NCBI GenBank assembly: GCA_022695795.1
Contig: MU404071.1
Coordinates: 186,001 to 250,000, forward strand
Direction of reading: 5' to 3'
From: Biscogniauxia marginata
Lineage: Eukaryota; Ascomycota; Sordariomycetes; Xylariales; Xylariaceae
DNA: 64,000 nt
Shown: positions 49,691 to 61,485 of the stretch, piece by piece
Position numbering within the stretch: position 1 is the first letter of the stretch
How the letters are laid out: every line of letters starts with the position of its first letter
Translations under genes and position numbers: made by a program
Notes under the pieces: model-generated
What the model was told of the DNA's origin: nothing
What the model saw: the letters and a program-made list of their open reading frames with translations, nothing else
Database searches by the model: none

Positions 49691-50579
49691 TAAAAAACTA
49701 AACTACTTAAGGTTTATAATAAATCTAGAAAAAATATATATTTAAAAAAGAAAAATAGTAATAATTAAAGATTAACTAGAACTTAAAAGTATTATAAACA
49801 TATACGCATTTCTTAGCTTTATTAATTATATTAAATAACTTATTTAAGATTTCGAGCGAATTGCTAAGCTATTAACGAAATTAACTACTTTAATAAAAAC
49901 AAAAAAGGCTTTTTACTTCATTAAAAAAGCTAAATAAGCTTTTTAATAACTAAAAAAAGTTATAACTAATAAAGTTATATATAAACTTTTAAACGAAAAT
50001 AAGAAAAAACGACTAAAAACAAATACCTTAAATTTCGCTATTAAAACAATTTTAAAGCAATTAAAAAACAATAAAAAATAGTACTTAATCGCGTATCTAT
50101 TTAAAGCACTACATAATATTAAATTAAACTATTAAATTTATAACAAAAAACTATTAATAATTATTAAAGCATTAAAAGAATAAGAATTATAACTTAGCGA
50201 AACTAAAAAACTTATTAATATTTATTTAAACTATAAAAACCTTACACGATTTATAATAATATAAACGTTTAATTAAAAACATAAACGTTAAATGATTTTC
50301 TTATTTAAATTTAATTTCAAAATCCATTATATTAAAGGAAAAAAACATTTAAATAAATCTTTTTAGTAAAAAAGGAAATTATAAATCAAAAATTAATAAA
50401 AGAAATATTTAAATGTTTAAATAATAAAGTAATAAATTTATTATATTTATTTATATACGAATTAATATAAGAAATTAAAAATAACGTTTTAAGGAAGAAT
50501 ATAATTAAAAGGAAAAGTAGTTATAATCGTAATAAGGATTTAATAATAAACTTCTTTTATACCGAGAAAAAGCTTACAT

Positions 50580-51300
50580 ATTAAAACAAATCCGAAACGA
50601 ATTTATTAAGGAATTTTATAAATACTCTTTACATGGTTATTAAGGAATTTTCAAAACGTTAAAACGACTTTAAAAGAAATTCGACTTTCTAGGAATATAA
50701 TAAATAATTAAAAGAGTTATAAAGAGTTATAACGTTTATAATAAAGTTAAAGTATCACGATATAAACCATATAAATTATTATAACTAACTTAAATACCTA
50801 ATAAAACGTAACATATAATTATATAAGATTTCGTAATAAAACTTTTTAAGTTAAAAAACCTTATTATAAGAGTACCTTATAATAACATATAAATAATCAT
50901 TAATAAACTTACGAAATATATTTATTTCTTATTATTTAACGAGTTAAACATAGTAAAATAATTAACTTTTAATTTCTTAAGAAAGTATATTAATAAACAT
51001 GGATTATTAAAACGCATTATTTCAAATAAAAACAAGTTATTTACGTCAAAGTTTTAAATTAGCTTAATAAAACGAATAAAAATTAAATAAAAGTTATTTA
51101 TAACGTATTATCCCTAATTAAATAAACAAATAAAAAGACTAAACCAAATAATAAAATAGTATCTTCGAAGTTATATTAATTAGGAAATAAATAATTAAAT
51201 AAAATTATTATTAATAGCCTAAATAACGTATAACACTTTAGTTAATAAAAACATAAAATTATTATTATACGAGGTAATATATAATTAAAAAGCGGAAATC
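50580..51300 (+). pseudogene. Integrase relic
   Basis: The zinc-binding part shows LHGYQGIFKTLKRL-like text followed by KVKVSRYKPYKLL. The core reads GLLKRIISNKNKLFTSKF, then LNKQIKRLNQIIK and YLRSYIN, with TAA/TAG at Gln and Trp positions. The layout is that of a chromoviral integrase. One catalytic Asp reads Asn. Confidence 0.75.
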
Positions 51301-51740
51301 CAAAAACAACTAATTAAATTTATAAAAGTACTAAAAATCGAAATAAAAGCCTTAAAAGCAAAAGTATTATCCGAAAAAATCTAAATAATATAATTACGAT
51401 TATAAAAAGAATTATAATTTATTTAAAACAAAATAACAAAATATTATAACAAAAAAAGAATTAAAAAACTAATTTTAAAAAAAAAAGATATAATTTATTT
51501 ACTCCGTTAACAATAAAATGTATCGATAAAAACTCCGTAAATTAAAATAAAACGACTTAATAAAAAACTCGATTTTAAGAAATTAAAAAAGTTATTTTAA
51601 GTGTTAATTACAAATTAAAACTACTAAAAAAATTTAAAATATATTTAGTTTTTCATATATCGCTATTAAAATTAATATTAAAAAACGCCTCATTAAAAAC
51701 TTAAAACGAAATTAAAAAAAAAAAACCCAAATAAATATAA

Positions 51741-51890
51741 AATAAAAAGAATTTTAAACTTAAAAAAATTAATAATTAATTATAATATCTAGTTAAATAA
51801 AAAAGGTACTTATTAAAAGAAAATATATAAAAATTATTTAAACACTTAATAAACTCGAAAAACGCGCTTAATAAGTTTTATCGACAAAAC
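51741..51890 (+). pseudogene. Chromodomain relic at the pol C-terminus
   Basis: Reads FKLKKINN-x-L-x-YLVK-x-KRYLLKENI ... LFKHLINSKNALNKFY, the YLVKWKGY chromodomain pattern with the Trp codons now stops. Its presence places the element among the chromoviruses. Confidence 0.72.
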
Positions 51891-52507
51891 TTAAACCGGC
51901 TAAAAAAGCTTAAAAGTCGAGATTTTAATTTAAAAAAGACAAGTCGAAAAAAAGAACGGCCTTAAAAGCAACTTTAGCTTACTTAACTAAAAATTGTTAT
52001 TTAGTTTAAAGACGTTTTTACTTCTTTAATTTATTTAAGTTTTAAAAACCACGTTAAAATATTTTTAAATCTTTCTCTTTTAATAACTCCTTTTAACGAC
52101 AAAGCCGTTTTACCCGAGTTATAATCTTAGCTATTTCTCGGTAAAATCGTTTTAAAGCTTCCTCGGCTTAACGTTTTTATAGAGATAATCGCTTCTCTTT
52201 ATAATCCAAATTTCGAAAGGAACTAAAAAGAATTCCTACTTTATTATATTAACGATAATAAAAAACGCATTTATTATATTTCCTTAATATTTTAAGCGAT
52301 ATTATATACTTTAAATTATAATTAAAACAATAAAAACAAAATATAATATTAATATTAAAACCTATTTAGTTAATTTAGTTAATAAGCTTTTTACGCTTTT
52401 ATTTTTAATTTTCACGACGACGTTTAATATTATAATTAATAAACATAAAAAAAAAAGAACTTATTAAATAATTTTTAAAAATAAAGATTTTAAAAAAGGA
52501 AAAATAA

Positions 52508-52935
52508 TATTATAAAATAATTAAAATAAATAATTAAATAACAAAGGTATTATTCTTACTTTTTTTATATTCGTACCGGACATAAATCTTAAAAAAAAAG
52601 TGACTTATTATTACGTAATATAAATAAATATAAATAAACTTATTTAAAAGTATTTAATATACTAGTTATAAAGAATAAAAAACAAAATAAACAAGTATAA
52701 AAAAACGGGATTTCTTATATATCTAGTTATTCATTCTAGTTCTTTAATTATTAATTTAAAACTATAATTACTCCTTAATATTATAATAAGAGTACCTTAA
52801 AATCTCTTTAACAAACAAGACATTATAAATCTCTTAAACTAATCTTAATCCATTATTACCTTTAAATCAAGAAAACCTAATACGTATTTACCTATGAAGT
52901 TAACTAATTAGGAACATATAAGGAGGTTCGTTACA
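52508..52935 (+). repeat. 3' LTR of the chromovirus
   Basis: The start has decayed to TATTATAAA where TGTTACAAA is expected; the end GGAGGTTCGTTACA is intact. It aligns along its length with the two halves of the 5' LTR. Confidence 0.75.
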
Positions 52936-53859
52936 TTATTATATTTCATAATATATTACTCGATTATAAATAAATAAATAAAAAGATTTATTTTTATACT
53001 TTAAAAACTCTTAAAAATTAAAAAAATGCGATTTTATAATTACCGAAATAACCTTAATTAAAACTATTATTAAATTCTTATTAAACCTTTTTTTAAATAT
53101 AATATAAGAAAATTACTAAAAATTATTTTTACGAATTAATATTTATAACGTTATCATTATATTCGTAATAACCTTAAAGAAATATTATAATTAACAATAT
53201 TAATTATTATTTTTTAAAATCAAAAATGAAGTCTTGCTTCGTTTTTATAAAAGTTATAATATCTTTAAAGTCGTAATTTTTAATAAGAAATTAAGATAAT
53301 AATATACCGGCTTATTCGTTATTTAAGAACGAATTAAAAAATCTACATATAAACTTAAATTCTCGAAATATTTTAATAAACTATTTTAAGTTAATACTCC
53401 TTTTAAATATATTCGAATGTTAATTATTATATATAAAAGAAAATTATTAATAAAAATGTATTAAAATAATACTTTATTAAGTTTTTTAACTTAAAACGTA
53501 AATATGATAAATAAAAAAATTTAAAAGATATAAATAATAAAACCGGATATTTTTTAGTAAATTATAAGTTTAAACGACTTATATTAATAAAATCCTTAAA
53601 GATTTTAAAAAAAGATTAAATAAGCTAATAAGAAAGAAAAAATAAAAAGAGATTTAAATAAAAAAATTTAAATATAAATTTAAATTCTAAAAGTAAAAAT
53701 GTATATAGCTAAACAATAAAAGCATTATTATTTTCTAGAGAGGGCATTCTGTCATATAACATAACTAGTAAATATGTATCTACATATAGATTACCCCCAC
53801 TATTGGGACACCTAGAACTTAGTTCTCCATTAAGAATATAACAACATTCCCTGACAATA

Positions 53860-56541
53860 ATGACGGACCGAATTGAGCTAGAACGGAAGATAAAAGAGAG
53901 AGTGGAGCAGCTGAAACGATCGTCTGGGGGAAATAAGCCGAAAAGGGTGGAATCAAACGAGCCACAGACAGAATCAAGCGGCCCAAGTCAAGAAACAGAC
54001 GAAATATTTAGGTTCCGATGGATACACTTGCCAGCTAATGACGTAAGTTGTGGTAGTGCCACTTTTATAGACTGAGACACTAACTAATCCTAGTTGCAAT
54101 GGATGAATGTAAGAATATTCTAAACCAAAGAGAGAAGAAAATGACAAAGCCGGGGCGGTTGCCATAGGACAGCTACCTCATAGGTACTAACCGTAGTATA
54201 GGACTTGACCATGAGAGTGCTCAACGATCGGGCTCCGAGAAAAGAGACAAGGGATGGAGGATCTGATAATCCTGAAGGTAATGTTAGGTCCAAGTACGAT
54301 GCCGAGTTTGACCAGTTGAAATCTTTCATGAAACGTAGCTGGGTTGAGATCCCTGATGCATCATCCCCATCACGGTTGATGAAGCCCCAGTGTTTGGTAA
54401 GGTATACAACTTGGTTGTTTGGATATGATAGTAATTGACGACTATACAGAAAACAGAAATTCCGGCACCATATTCCCAGGAGGCGAAATCAAAACAGATT
54501 CCATTGGTGGATGGGTCATCCAAGTCTACACCGGGTTCACCAGAAGAGATGGCGAAGGAAGAAAAGTCTACGAAGTCAACACCATCTAGTGGAAGCAAGG
54601 ATAAAATAAACCGGTCAAATGAATGCGTAGCGCTCTATGTCAGTGTGAATTTCTTAGTCAAAGAAATGTTGCTAATAGATTTTGAAGATGCCGTATCTGA
54701 ATTTCGCAACGCAAGTCGAGGAAGGAAAGAGCGAGGAAGTANNNNNNNNNNNNNNNNNNNNNNNNNNNNNNNNNNNNNNNNNNNNNNNNNNNNNNNNNNN
54801 NNNNNNNNNNNNNNNNNNNNNNNNNNNNNNNNGAGGAAGTAGAGAGCGAGGAAGTAGAGAGCGAGGAAGTAGAGAGCGAGGAAGTAGAGAGCGAGGAAGT
54901 AGAGAGCGAGGAAGTAGAGAGCGAGGAAGTAGAGAGCGAGGAAAAGGATCACTTGTCCCAACTAAACAAGAAAAGGGATGAGTATAATGACTTGCTCAGT
55001 CTATACGATAACAAGGAAATACACGGCTCTCGGACACTTGACGAATTCTACTATCAGTTCAATTCGGACCAAGGCTATAAGCAGAAGGACATAGACAAGC
55101 GAAATAGGGACCAGATTGTTACAAAATGGCTCCACGATGATCTGGGTAACACTCCAACGTCCTGGATACTACTCAGGGTAGATCAATTATGGCTTTGGAT
55201 AATCACACCTGGTACGTTTGGGATCCCAATTTGATTCACATAAGATGTACTAAAATCAAGGTTCTCCCTAGACACAATTATTTCCTCATCAACTCACCGC
55301 CAAGATTATCGTGAGGACGTTGTTAATAGTAGTGTTTCCTCTCGCCTTAAAGATGTCAATTCTCAACCCCAATCAGTGCAGGACCTCGCCAAAATTATTG
55401 TCGAGACCTGTATCCATATATATGATCGATTTCGAGAGGCAAAACCAGATACTTGGGATAGCCACAAGAAAACGCATATTCATATCGGTAAGAAAGTAGA
55501 CAAGGTAGAAAAAGTCCTATTAACCATTCACGAGATTTTCTCGAATTCGATCAACAAAGTGGTCAGTTTACCGTTTCAATTCACGTTATTCTAGTAACCC
55601 CAACATGATCACTGCCTATAATACCATACTCTGTGCTCCGTCTGTTCGCCAGGTTCCTAATATATTTCCTAGGCACTCGAGGAAATAGAGCTATTTGAAA
55701 GATTTACTAGGGATGAAGAAATAAATGATTCACACCGACACCAATCATCAACCGTCAAACACAAGACTTCCATATACGAACCGGCTAAGCTCCTCTGCAA
55801 GGTCAAGGACCTGCGGGACGAGCTCCGTATTCTGCGCGCAGTCGTGTCACAACAGCGGGATGTGCATAAGATATTGGCGCACAATGATGACACCGGACCA
55901 ACGGCGCAAATCCTCAGCAAGATCGAAGAAATGGACAAATACGTCGGGAGATCTACAACGCAGTTGGTGATGATTACCATCTAGCATCAGATCGCCATGC
56001 TAATAATTGCAGGTCAACGCAACCCTCAGCCTCGAGCAAAACAAACTTGCGGTCATATACTCAAACGAGGCTGTACAACAGGGAAGAGCGCTTATGGTTT
56101 TCACCATCGCGACAGTGTTCTTCGTACGCATATTCCCTCTATCATATTAAGAACTCATTTAGTCATAAAGATCTAATTCCATGTCCCAGTTACCCATGTC
56201 ATTTCTCACATCACTATTCGCCCTCAACGTCTCGGATTTCCAACATAACCAGGAAGGCGATCTATACTACTCCCCACAATGGATATTCCCCATAATCTGT
56301 AAGTTGTAGCTAAGTAGAAGCCTTCACGAACACTTTCTGATAGCACCTCTTAGTCTGTGTTTCACTTGCCTTCTCACTGCCCCTGAGTATCTATGCATTT
56401 CACGACAGAATCTTCCCAAACCTTTACCCAAAATTCATCGTATGGCCTACCGAATATTCGGTCCATACGGTCAGATATTCGGTGGAGCCGACCGAACACG
56501 CGACGGCGACTATGGGCATAGGAAATATTATAGCCTTGTAG
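53860..56541 (+). CDS. Fungal CorA-like membrane protein (about 700 aa, gap inside)
   Basis: Ten exons: 53860..54042, 54094..54108, 54202..54396, 54450..54638, 54688..55211, 55272..55561, 55673..55966, 56013..56123, 56190..56298 and 56354..56541. All junctions keep the frame except across the N gap in exon 5. The N-terminus is charged (MTDRIELERKIKERVEQL), followed by FRWIHLPANDLQWMN. VALYMPYLNFATQVEEGKS leads into an EEVES repeat. RTLDEFYYQF, DQIVTKWL and VDQLWLWIITPDTIISS are hallmarks of the fungal CorA-like family. Two C-terminal membrane helices follow: ALMVFTIATVFFLPMSFLTS, then CVSLAFSLPLSIYAF. The GMN ion-selectivity motif of true CorA is replaced by ALN after the first helix, so Mg2+ transport is doubtful. 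These proteins are numerous in ascomycete genomes and of unclear role. It starts only about 130 bp from the RIP-mutated block. Confidence 0.82.
54728..54937 (+). repeat. Coding 15-bp minisatellite (EEVES repeat)
   Basis: One GAGGAAGTA precedes the gap, and seven exact 15-bp copies of GAGGAAGTAGAGAGC follow it at 54833-54937. In the CorA-like frame they encode EEVES. The copies on either side of the gap are identical, so recent expansion or contraction is likely. Confidence 0.93.
54742..54832. other. Assembly gap, 91 N, inside a coding repeat
   Basis: 91 N between copies of a 15-bp in-frame repeat. A length of 6 plus a multiple of 15 (81, 96...) would keep the repeat phase and the frame; 91 does neither, so the gap size is wrong. 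Confidence 0.95.
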
Positions 56542-58171
56542 GTGGTCTTCCCCGGGTTGACCTAGGAAATCCAAGACAAGACCACCCGCTGTCCAGCCCC
56601 GAAAAGACATCCGGCCCAGAAACGTCCAAACCGGAAGGCTCCCCACATGAACCACAACGTGGAACAAGTTGGTGGCCAGCTCCCTTGAATCTTAGAAAAC
56701 GCAAGAAAATTGCCTCGGAAGAGGATGGAAGTTGAATAAAGAACCCTATCATGAGGTACATGGTGAGAACTGGAACTATAGCATACTCACATACCCACAG
56801 TCGGTTAACTTTGATTTTACGTGGAGCAGGTTCCAAGTAAGGCTATACTCCAGCAGGGATGTGCGAGAGGGCAAACCCAAATAAGAAGGAAAGTGGCTTG
56901 TAAGTGGGTTGGTTCTAGGTGATATGCTAAGGTTAGGGTGGTAGGTTTAGGCCACTTAAATTTAGAAAGCTCGCAGGCTCCTGAGTCACAAGATCTCCCC
57001 TCTGGGGAGATCCACTATCTACAACTGTGAATACCCTCATCCGCGACATGCTGGCTAATACTACCCAGAACTAGCATTTGAGTTTTCGCGATAATAATCT
57101 ACACACCACACACCAAATACACAAATATCCTTAGCAATAGATCCCTTCGGTAGCCCTTTAGAGCCATGTGCTAAGTCCAAAGTGCTCCGTGTTTCTACCT
57201 TGATAATGCTGACTGAGAAAAGGTTCAGAGATTACCAGAATTTGGTAAACCTCATATGTACTTCAACAGGTAGGAAGAGGATGGAGGCCGAACAGGGAAC
57301 TCTGCTAGGAGAGGTTGAGATTGCGAGAATTAAAACTTTCAGATACTCTAGTCATATCCAGCTCTAGGTTAGTAGGTTGAATTTCGCTTTTAATGGGACA
57401 ACTTCCAAAGCAAAAATTTAGTCTAGCACGTACGAATTTTCTAGTTGTTCATAGTTGCGAATCGACATGGAGCTTGCATTTATAGATGCTGAAACTTGAA
57501 TTCGACAATACTATTAGCTTAACATTATACTATTGTTCTATTAAGAACATTCGAGTTAAGCAAGTTCCAGTCTTTTATTTGGCAACAACCAAGTTCATTT
57601 GACATTCCTGAGAAATTATCGAGAAATTCTAATCTCTGCTTTTAGCCTTGCGATTTTAACAATTAAACTTCGCAATTACGTTTTGACATGCGCACATTAT
57701 ACATATAAGATTAGAAAGGATAAATGACATCCAACAGAAAACCATTGTTGGTTGTAAGAATGATGAAGATCGAGAGCACAGGGACCTCAGTTGGTGGTTC
57801 GAGCAACCACCCCCGACTGTAACTTTGTCCCTTCCACACGGCGTATCAGCCCAACTCTAACACGGGACATCAACACATGGCAAGCACATCGTTTTAACTT
57901 TCAAAGTTCAATGTCTTTTAGACAGCATGCCTCTTTACGATGTGGGCCGTTCTACATATCAAGAATTAAGTTGGATGAGGTGATAGTTTCCAGAGATATA
58001 AAACACCCAATATCGTATTGAAATATGGGGCTATGCTCATGTACGATCCATGGTCTCCTGTATATGTAGCTGGGCTTCGCCTACCTACCTAGACTTACAC
58101 TTGGACTGATACACTTGATGCTATCCTGATATCTTCGTCCCATCATCGAAGAACCTTCCCATCGAATCACA
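56542..58171. other. Intergenic (1.6 kb)
   Basis: A frame at 56442..56735 overlaps the end of the CorA-like gene (PEGSPHEPQRGTSWWPAP) and could be a spliced alternative C-terminus, but no good intron was found. The rest is AT-rich with no recognisable gene. A TACCTACCTAG word lies at 58082. Confidence 0.35.
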
Positions 58172-58795
58172 ATGAAATTCGTCTACCCTACCATCGTTTT
58201 GGCAGCCGCTGTGATGGCGACCACAGATATCGCGTCGCCTATAGACCCAGCAATTGATGCCTCAGAACAAGACTATCCGCCTCCCATCCCCTACAGCGGC
58301 TACGCTACAGAAGTCCCCTATGCTGTTAACGACGGAACTATGTCCGGCCTGAATATCAGCGACACATCGTACACTCTCAACAATGGCACCCCTTTCTACG
58401 AGTTCAAGAAGACTGCGCCTCATCACGGAATCATCCCGATTTCAAGCTGGCAGTGTACCGGGACGCCGCTCGATGCGAAGGATGAGAAGACCGTCACAGA
58501 TAAGGTCATCGCCTGGGGCCTCAGGCGCACCAGCATACTAAATAGAAAGTCGGTTGCGATCCTCTCGTGGCGCTCCGTCTCCTGGTACTTCTGCAACTGC
58601 TTGTGGTGGCATAACCACCACGTACCACCGGCGGAAATCCACGAGGTAGTTGAGTTCCTGGCGAAAAACTGCGGGCGCCACTGGAGCGGCTGGGTCTATA
58701 GCCATGCGTGGGGGAAGGGATACGTCCTAACGCCAACGAAGGAAATAGAACATAAGCCGAAATGGGAAATGTGCCCGGCCGGGTGCATCCCTTAG
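58172..58795 (+). CDS. Small secreted cysteine-containing protein (207 aa)
   Basis: Single exon. The N-terminus MKFVYPTIVLAAAVMATTDI is a clear signal peptide, probably cut near residues 17-22. Residues 20-60 are Pro/Tyr/Asp-rich, and there are two N-x-S/T sites (NISD, NNGT). The mature part has six cysteines (95, 141, 143, 167, 201, 205), enough for three disulfides, and many tryptophans (WYFCNCLWWHNHH and NCGRHWSGWVYSHAWGKG). An even number of Cys and small size fit an apoplastic effector-like or antimicrobial-type protein. No family is recognised and no toxicity can be claimed. It lies between the CorA-like gene and an oxidoreductase gene on the opposite strand. Confidence 0.75.
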   Translation: MKFVYPTIVLAAAVMATTDIASPIDPAIDASEQDYPPPIPYSGYATEVPYAVNDGTMSGLNISDTSYTLNNGTPFYEFKKTAPHHGIIPISSWQCTGTPLDAKDEKTVTDKVIAWGLRRTSILNRKSVAILSWRSVSWYFCNCLWWHNHHVPPAEIHEVVEFLAKNCGRHWSGWVYSHAWGKGYVLTPTKEIEHKPKWEMCPAGCIP

Positions 58796-59064
58796 AATGA
58801 TCAGGATGTTGGTGTGTGGTGTCAGAAACGAGGGTATTCGACATCGATTGCTGTGCACCAGGCTTAAGGAACAATAGGTGTAGAGTGACCGTTTCCTTAT
58901 GTATCTTTAATTCTCATGTTTATATATCGCTGTATACAGCTATGCATGGTGACATGTGGTGTTGCAGACTGGCGCGATAGACCTAGTTGATGGCCAGCCC
59001 ATCAATAGGGCACTTCACAGGACATTTGTATCTTAATCCGCTATTTCGAATACATCATTCCGAC

Positions 59065-60623
59065 CTACGAAGAAGTCTTGGAGCCAGTGTGTGAATATCC
59101 TCTGAAATGTCGACCTAGCCTCTGTTCGCTAACCCTGAAAGCTTCAGGGAACCAAGAGCGCAGCTCTTCATCATCGCGGCCCTCTATCATAGCCACTAAC
59201 CCACGAGCACACATCCAGCAGAGAACCATACCGTGGCCCTGGAAGCCACAAGATACCCAGAGATCCTTCTCACCCGGCACCTCGCCGACGAAAGGGAATC
59301 CATCGGAACCGTATCCCATGATGCCGGTCCATTGCTTTCGCACTCGCCCCTCCGGATTGTCCTCGCCCCAGTTGTCTCCGAAGTACCGCGGGAGGCTCTC
59401 ATGAAGAGCACTGAAGATTACTTCGTTAAAGCTGGTATCATCCGTGGTTCCGTACTCCTCGAGGCTTTCTCGTGGGGCCTTGACTAGGCTGCCTCCAATG
59501 ATGATGTCTCCCTCAAACTTGGAGCCCTTCGGCCTCGGGATCATGTAGTCGTAGCCTTTCTCGTAGATGAAGCTGTACGTAGCGGGCAATCCTTCTCTTG
59601 GCATGGCTTGTCCGGGTCGTTGAGCTGTGACGTGTCCCCGCAGCGGGATAATGACGCCTTGGAACCTCTCTAGCAGACGAGCCGTATATCCATTTGTAGC
59701 CACCACCACCCTTTTGGCCGCGATCTTACCCCTGCTCGTATCCACACTCCACACACCACCCTCCAGCTTCTCTAGCCCACGAGCCGGAGTGCTTGTCTGC
59801 AGATTCAGGCCCTTCTGAAGACACAGCTTCAGGACCCCGACGCCGAACTTGTACGAGCTCAAGCTGCCCGCCTCGTACGAGACCCCACCACACACATTCT
59901 CGTCTCCGCCCTTGCCGCAGAAGAACTTGTCCCGCACCTCCTCCGCGCCGTGGAACCGGTAAACCGAGGCGTCGTCGCCGGGCATCGCGTCCCTCATCGC
60001 CCCGACGGCGCGCTGGGCGGTCTCCCACTGCGCGGGGTCGTAGACCACGTCGATTGTCTCGCAGGGATTGCTATCGCAGTGGATCCCATGCTCCCTCGCG
60101 AACGCGTGCACGGCGCGGATGTTGGCGAGCTCGAGGCGCGCGATCTTGACTGCCGTCGCCGTGCCATGGTCTTGCGCGTGATGGAGGAACGAACGGTACG
60201 ATGCGGCTTTCGTGTGTCCGCCTGGTTGAGTGCATGAACACGCGAGAGGTCAGTCAGCCAGCTAGCATTGAAGGGAGGGAATCGCAATTAGGTAATTAAA
60301 TATCACGGCTGGCGCTGGCATCGTGGCGAAATGATAGCGTTGCATAGCGTCGTCGCATCATGCCAAGACGTACCGTTTCGCCCGGTGGCGCCCGAACAGG
60401 CCTGCCGCGCCTCGAGCATCACCACGTTCTTGGCCCCATTGCTCAGAAGGTTAAAAGCCACCGCCGCGCCGGTGATGCCGCTCCCGATGACGACGGTATC
60501 TGCCGCGTCGGGGAGAGATTCGGAGGAGCGCAAGTCGGCGATCTCGTCGGGGTCGAGCTGCCAATAGCTCTGCGTGGGGTTGTCTCTGGGCAGAGTGACC
60601 GGGATCGCGGCTCGTTGGTCCAT
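59065..60623 (-). CDS. FAD-dependent oxidoreductase, DAO family (468 aa)
   Basis: Minus-strand exons 60623..60374 and 60221..59065. The 152-bp intron (GTACGT donor) falls inside the conserved GRNGGHTK motif and is spliced in phase 1. The Rossmann motif VVIGSGITGAAVAF has Gly47-x-Gly49-x-x-Gly52, and the strand-2 acid is in MLEAR. CSGATGRNGGHTK follows, as in fungal DAO (PF01266) proteins. The C-terminal FAD contact region reads YGSDGFPFVGEVPGEKDLWVSCGFQGHGM. No signal peptide and no C-terminal peroxisomal SKL (it ends SKTSS), so a cytosolic oxidase or dehydrogenase of amino acids or amines is likely. The substrate is unknown. Confidence 0.87.
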
Positions 60624-61485
60624 TATGGTATAGAGAAATTCACGAGATGTTGTTTTTCTTCGCTTATCTTCGTGGCTGTAGGGATTCCGTCATCTTGTAA
60701 GAGGATGTTGTGTTCACGCTGCGTAACGACGGCCTGACCTTAGCGACTTCATGTTACCGATATCGCAATGCAAGCAGCCATTCGCTCCCGCTTTCATGGC
60801 TCCCGTGCTCGCGAGGACTTACTCCTTACGGTCACGGGTTATCAAAGTAGAAACACTAGTCCTACAATCCAGCTCGATAATACACGAGGTTCCCATTTCA
60901 GATTTTCATGTTCTAATGCCTATGTTATCACTAAAATTCATAGGGGGGGTAATGTATGTGGGACTATCTATCAACCATCGCTATATCCCAAATAAGCCCT
61001 AGAGACCGGGGCCGGTTCAGGAGATAGCCATCCCCCCTGACGTATTAATCGCCTCACGATGTTAGGTTGTATGACATGGATACCGTATTAATTTGAATTG
61101 AAAGGCTTGATTCTATCTATGCTTCGTAGTGTTAAAACAAACCAGTGTCTGCTCCCAACCGGCAGGGCAACAAACCGCCCACAGACTAAAAGACTAACCC
61201 AACTGACAGAGAGGTGAACGCTATGAAATAATGCAAATTAGACTGATCTCATGCCTAGGCATGTTTGAATAAGACGTTGCAATTGATGCGACGGCAGCGA
61301 CATCAACCATAGTATGCAACTTGGACATAGGTCAAGTAACGTGAGGTATCTTGATCCCAGACACTTGAGAGTTGTTCGGCTAAGCACCCCGAAATGCCTA
61401 GCCCTAAGCTGAGCTCTCAGGGAATCTATTCACAAACACTACCACTCAAGGCGCACCGTACTTGATGATCAATCTCCGGAGAGCC
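60624..61485. other. Intergenic
   Basis: Upstream flank of the oxidoreductase and downstream flank of the Zn-cluster gene. No recognisable coding content. Confidence 0.4.

Larger units (their letters stand above)
44906..52935 (+). mobile_element. Full-length RIP-mutated chromovirus (Ty3/gypsy LTR retrotransposon)
   Basis: 5' LTR 44906-45823 (interrupted by a 472-bp reverse LTR) and 3' LTR 52508-52935, about 430-440 bp each once the insert is removed; the internal region is 6.7 kb. The coding order on the plus strand is still readable despite many stops. A gag zinc-knuckle relic (46906-46956) has C and H kept but two Cys turned into Tyr. The reverse transcriptase core FVYLNDILIY is at 49552-49600, preceded by an FKLINAFITFQ segment. 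The integrase HHCC-zinc and core regions lie at 50580-50790 and 51000-51300, and a chromodomain at 51741-51890. An A/G-rich AAAAAAGGAAAAA just before the 3' LTR is the likely polypurine tract. No 5-bp target duplication is visible (TATAA versus TTATT). The element is dead. Confidence 0.85.
39990..53730. repeat. RIP-mutated, AT-rich transposon block (13.7 kb)
   Basis: The composition changes abruptly at both ends from ordinary gene text to sequence made almost wholly of A and T with scattered CG. Where protein homology is readable, the stop codons are mainly TAA/TAG at expected CAA (Gln) or TGG (Trp) positions, and Cys codons have become TAT. This is the C-to-T/G-to-A pattern of repeat-induced point mutation. 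Inside are nested LTR retroelements, an inverted repeat, a minisatellite and a 100-N gap. The region holds no living gene. Confidence 0.9.

Noticed and set aside
39990..53730. AT-rich block as a centromere or a CRISPR-like array
   Set aside because: No spaced repeats; the content is explained by RIP-mutated retroelements. A centromeric or subtelomeric position cannot be judged from one window.
54682..54981. Frame reading GSRERG repeats across the N gap
   Set aside because: It only arises because 91 N shift the frame; the EEVES frame joins conserved CorA-like text on both sides.
57790..57820. GGTGGTTCGAGCAACCACC as a tRNA T-arm
   Set aside because: Only one hairpin; no acceptor stem or anticodon arm fits around it.
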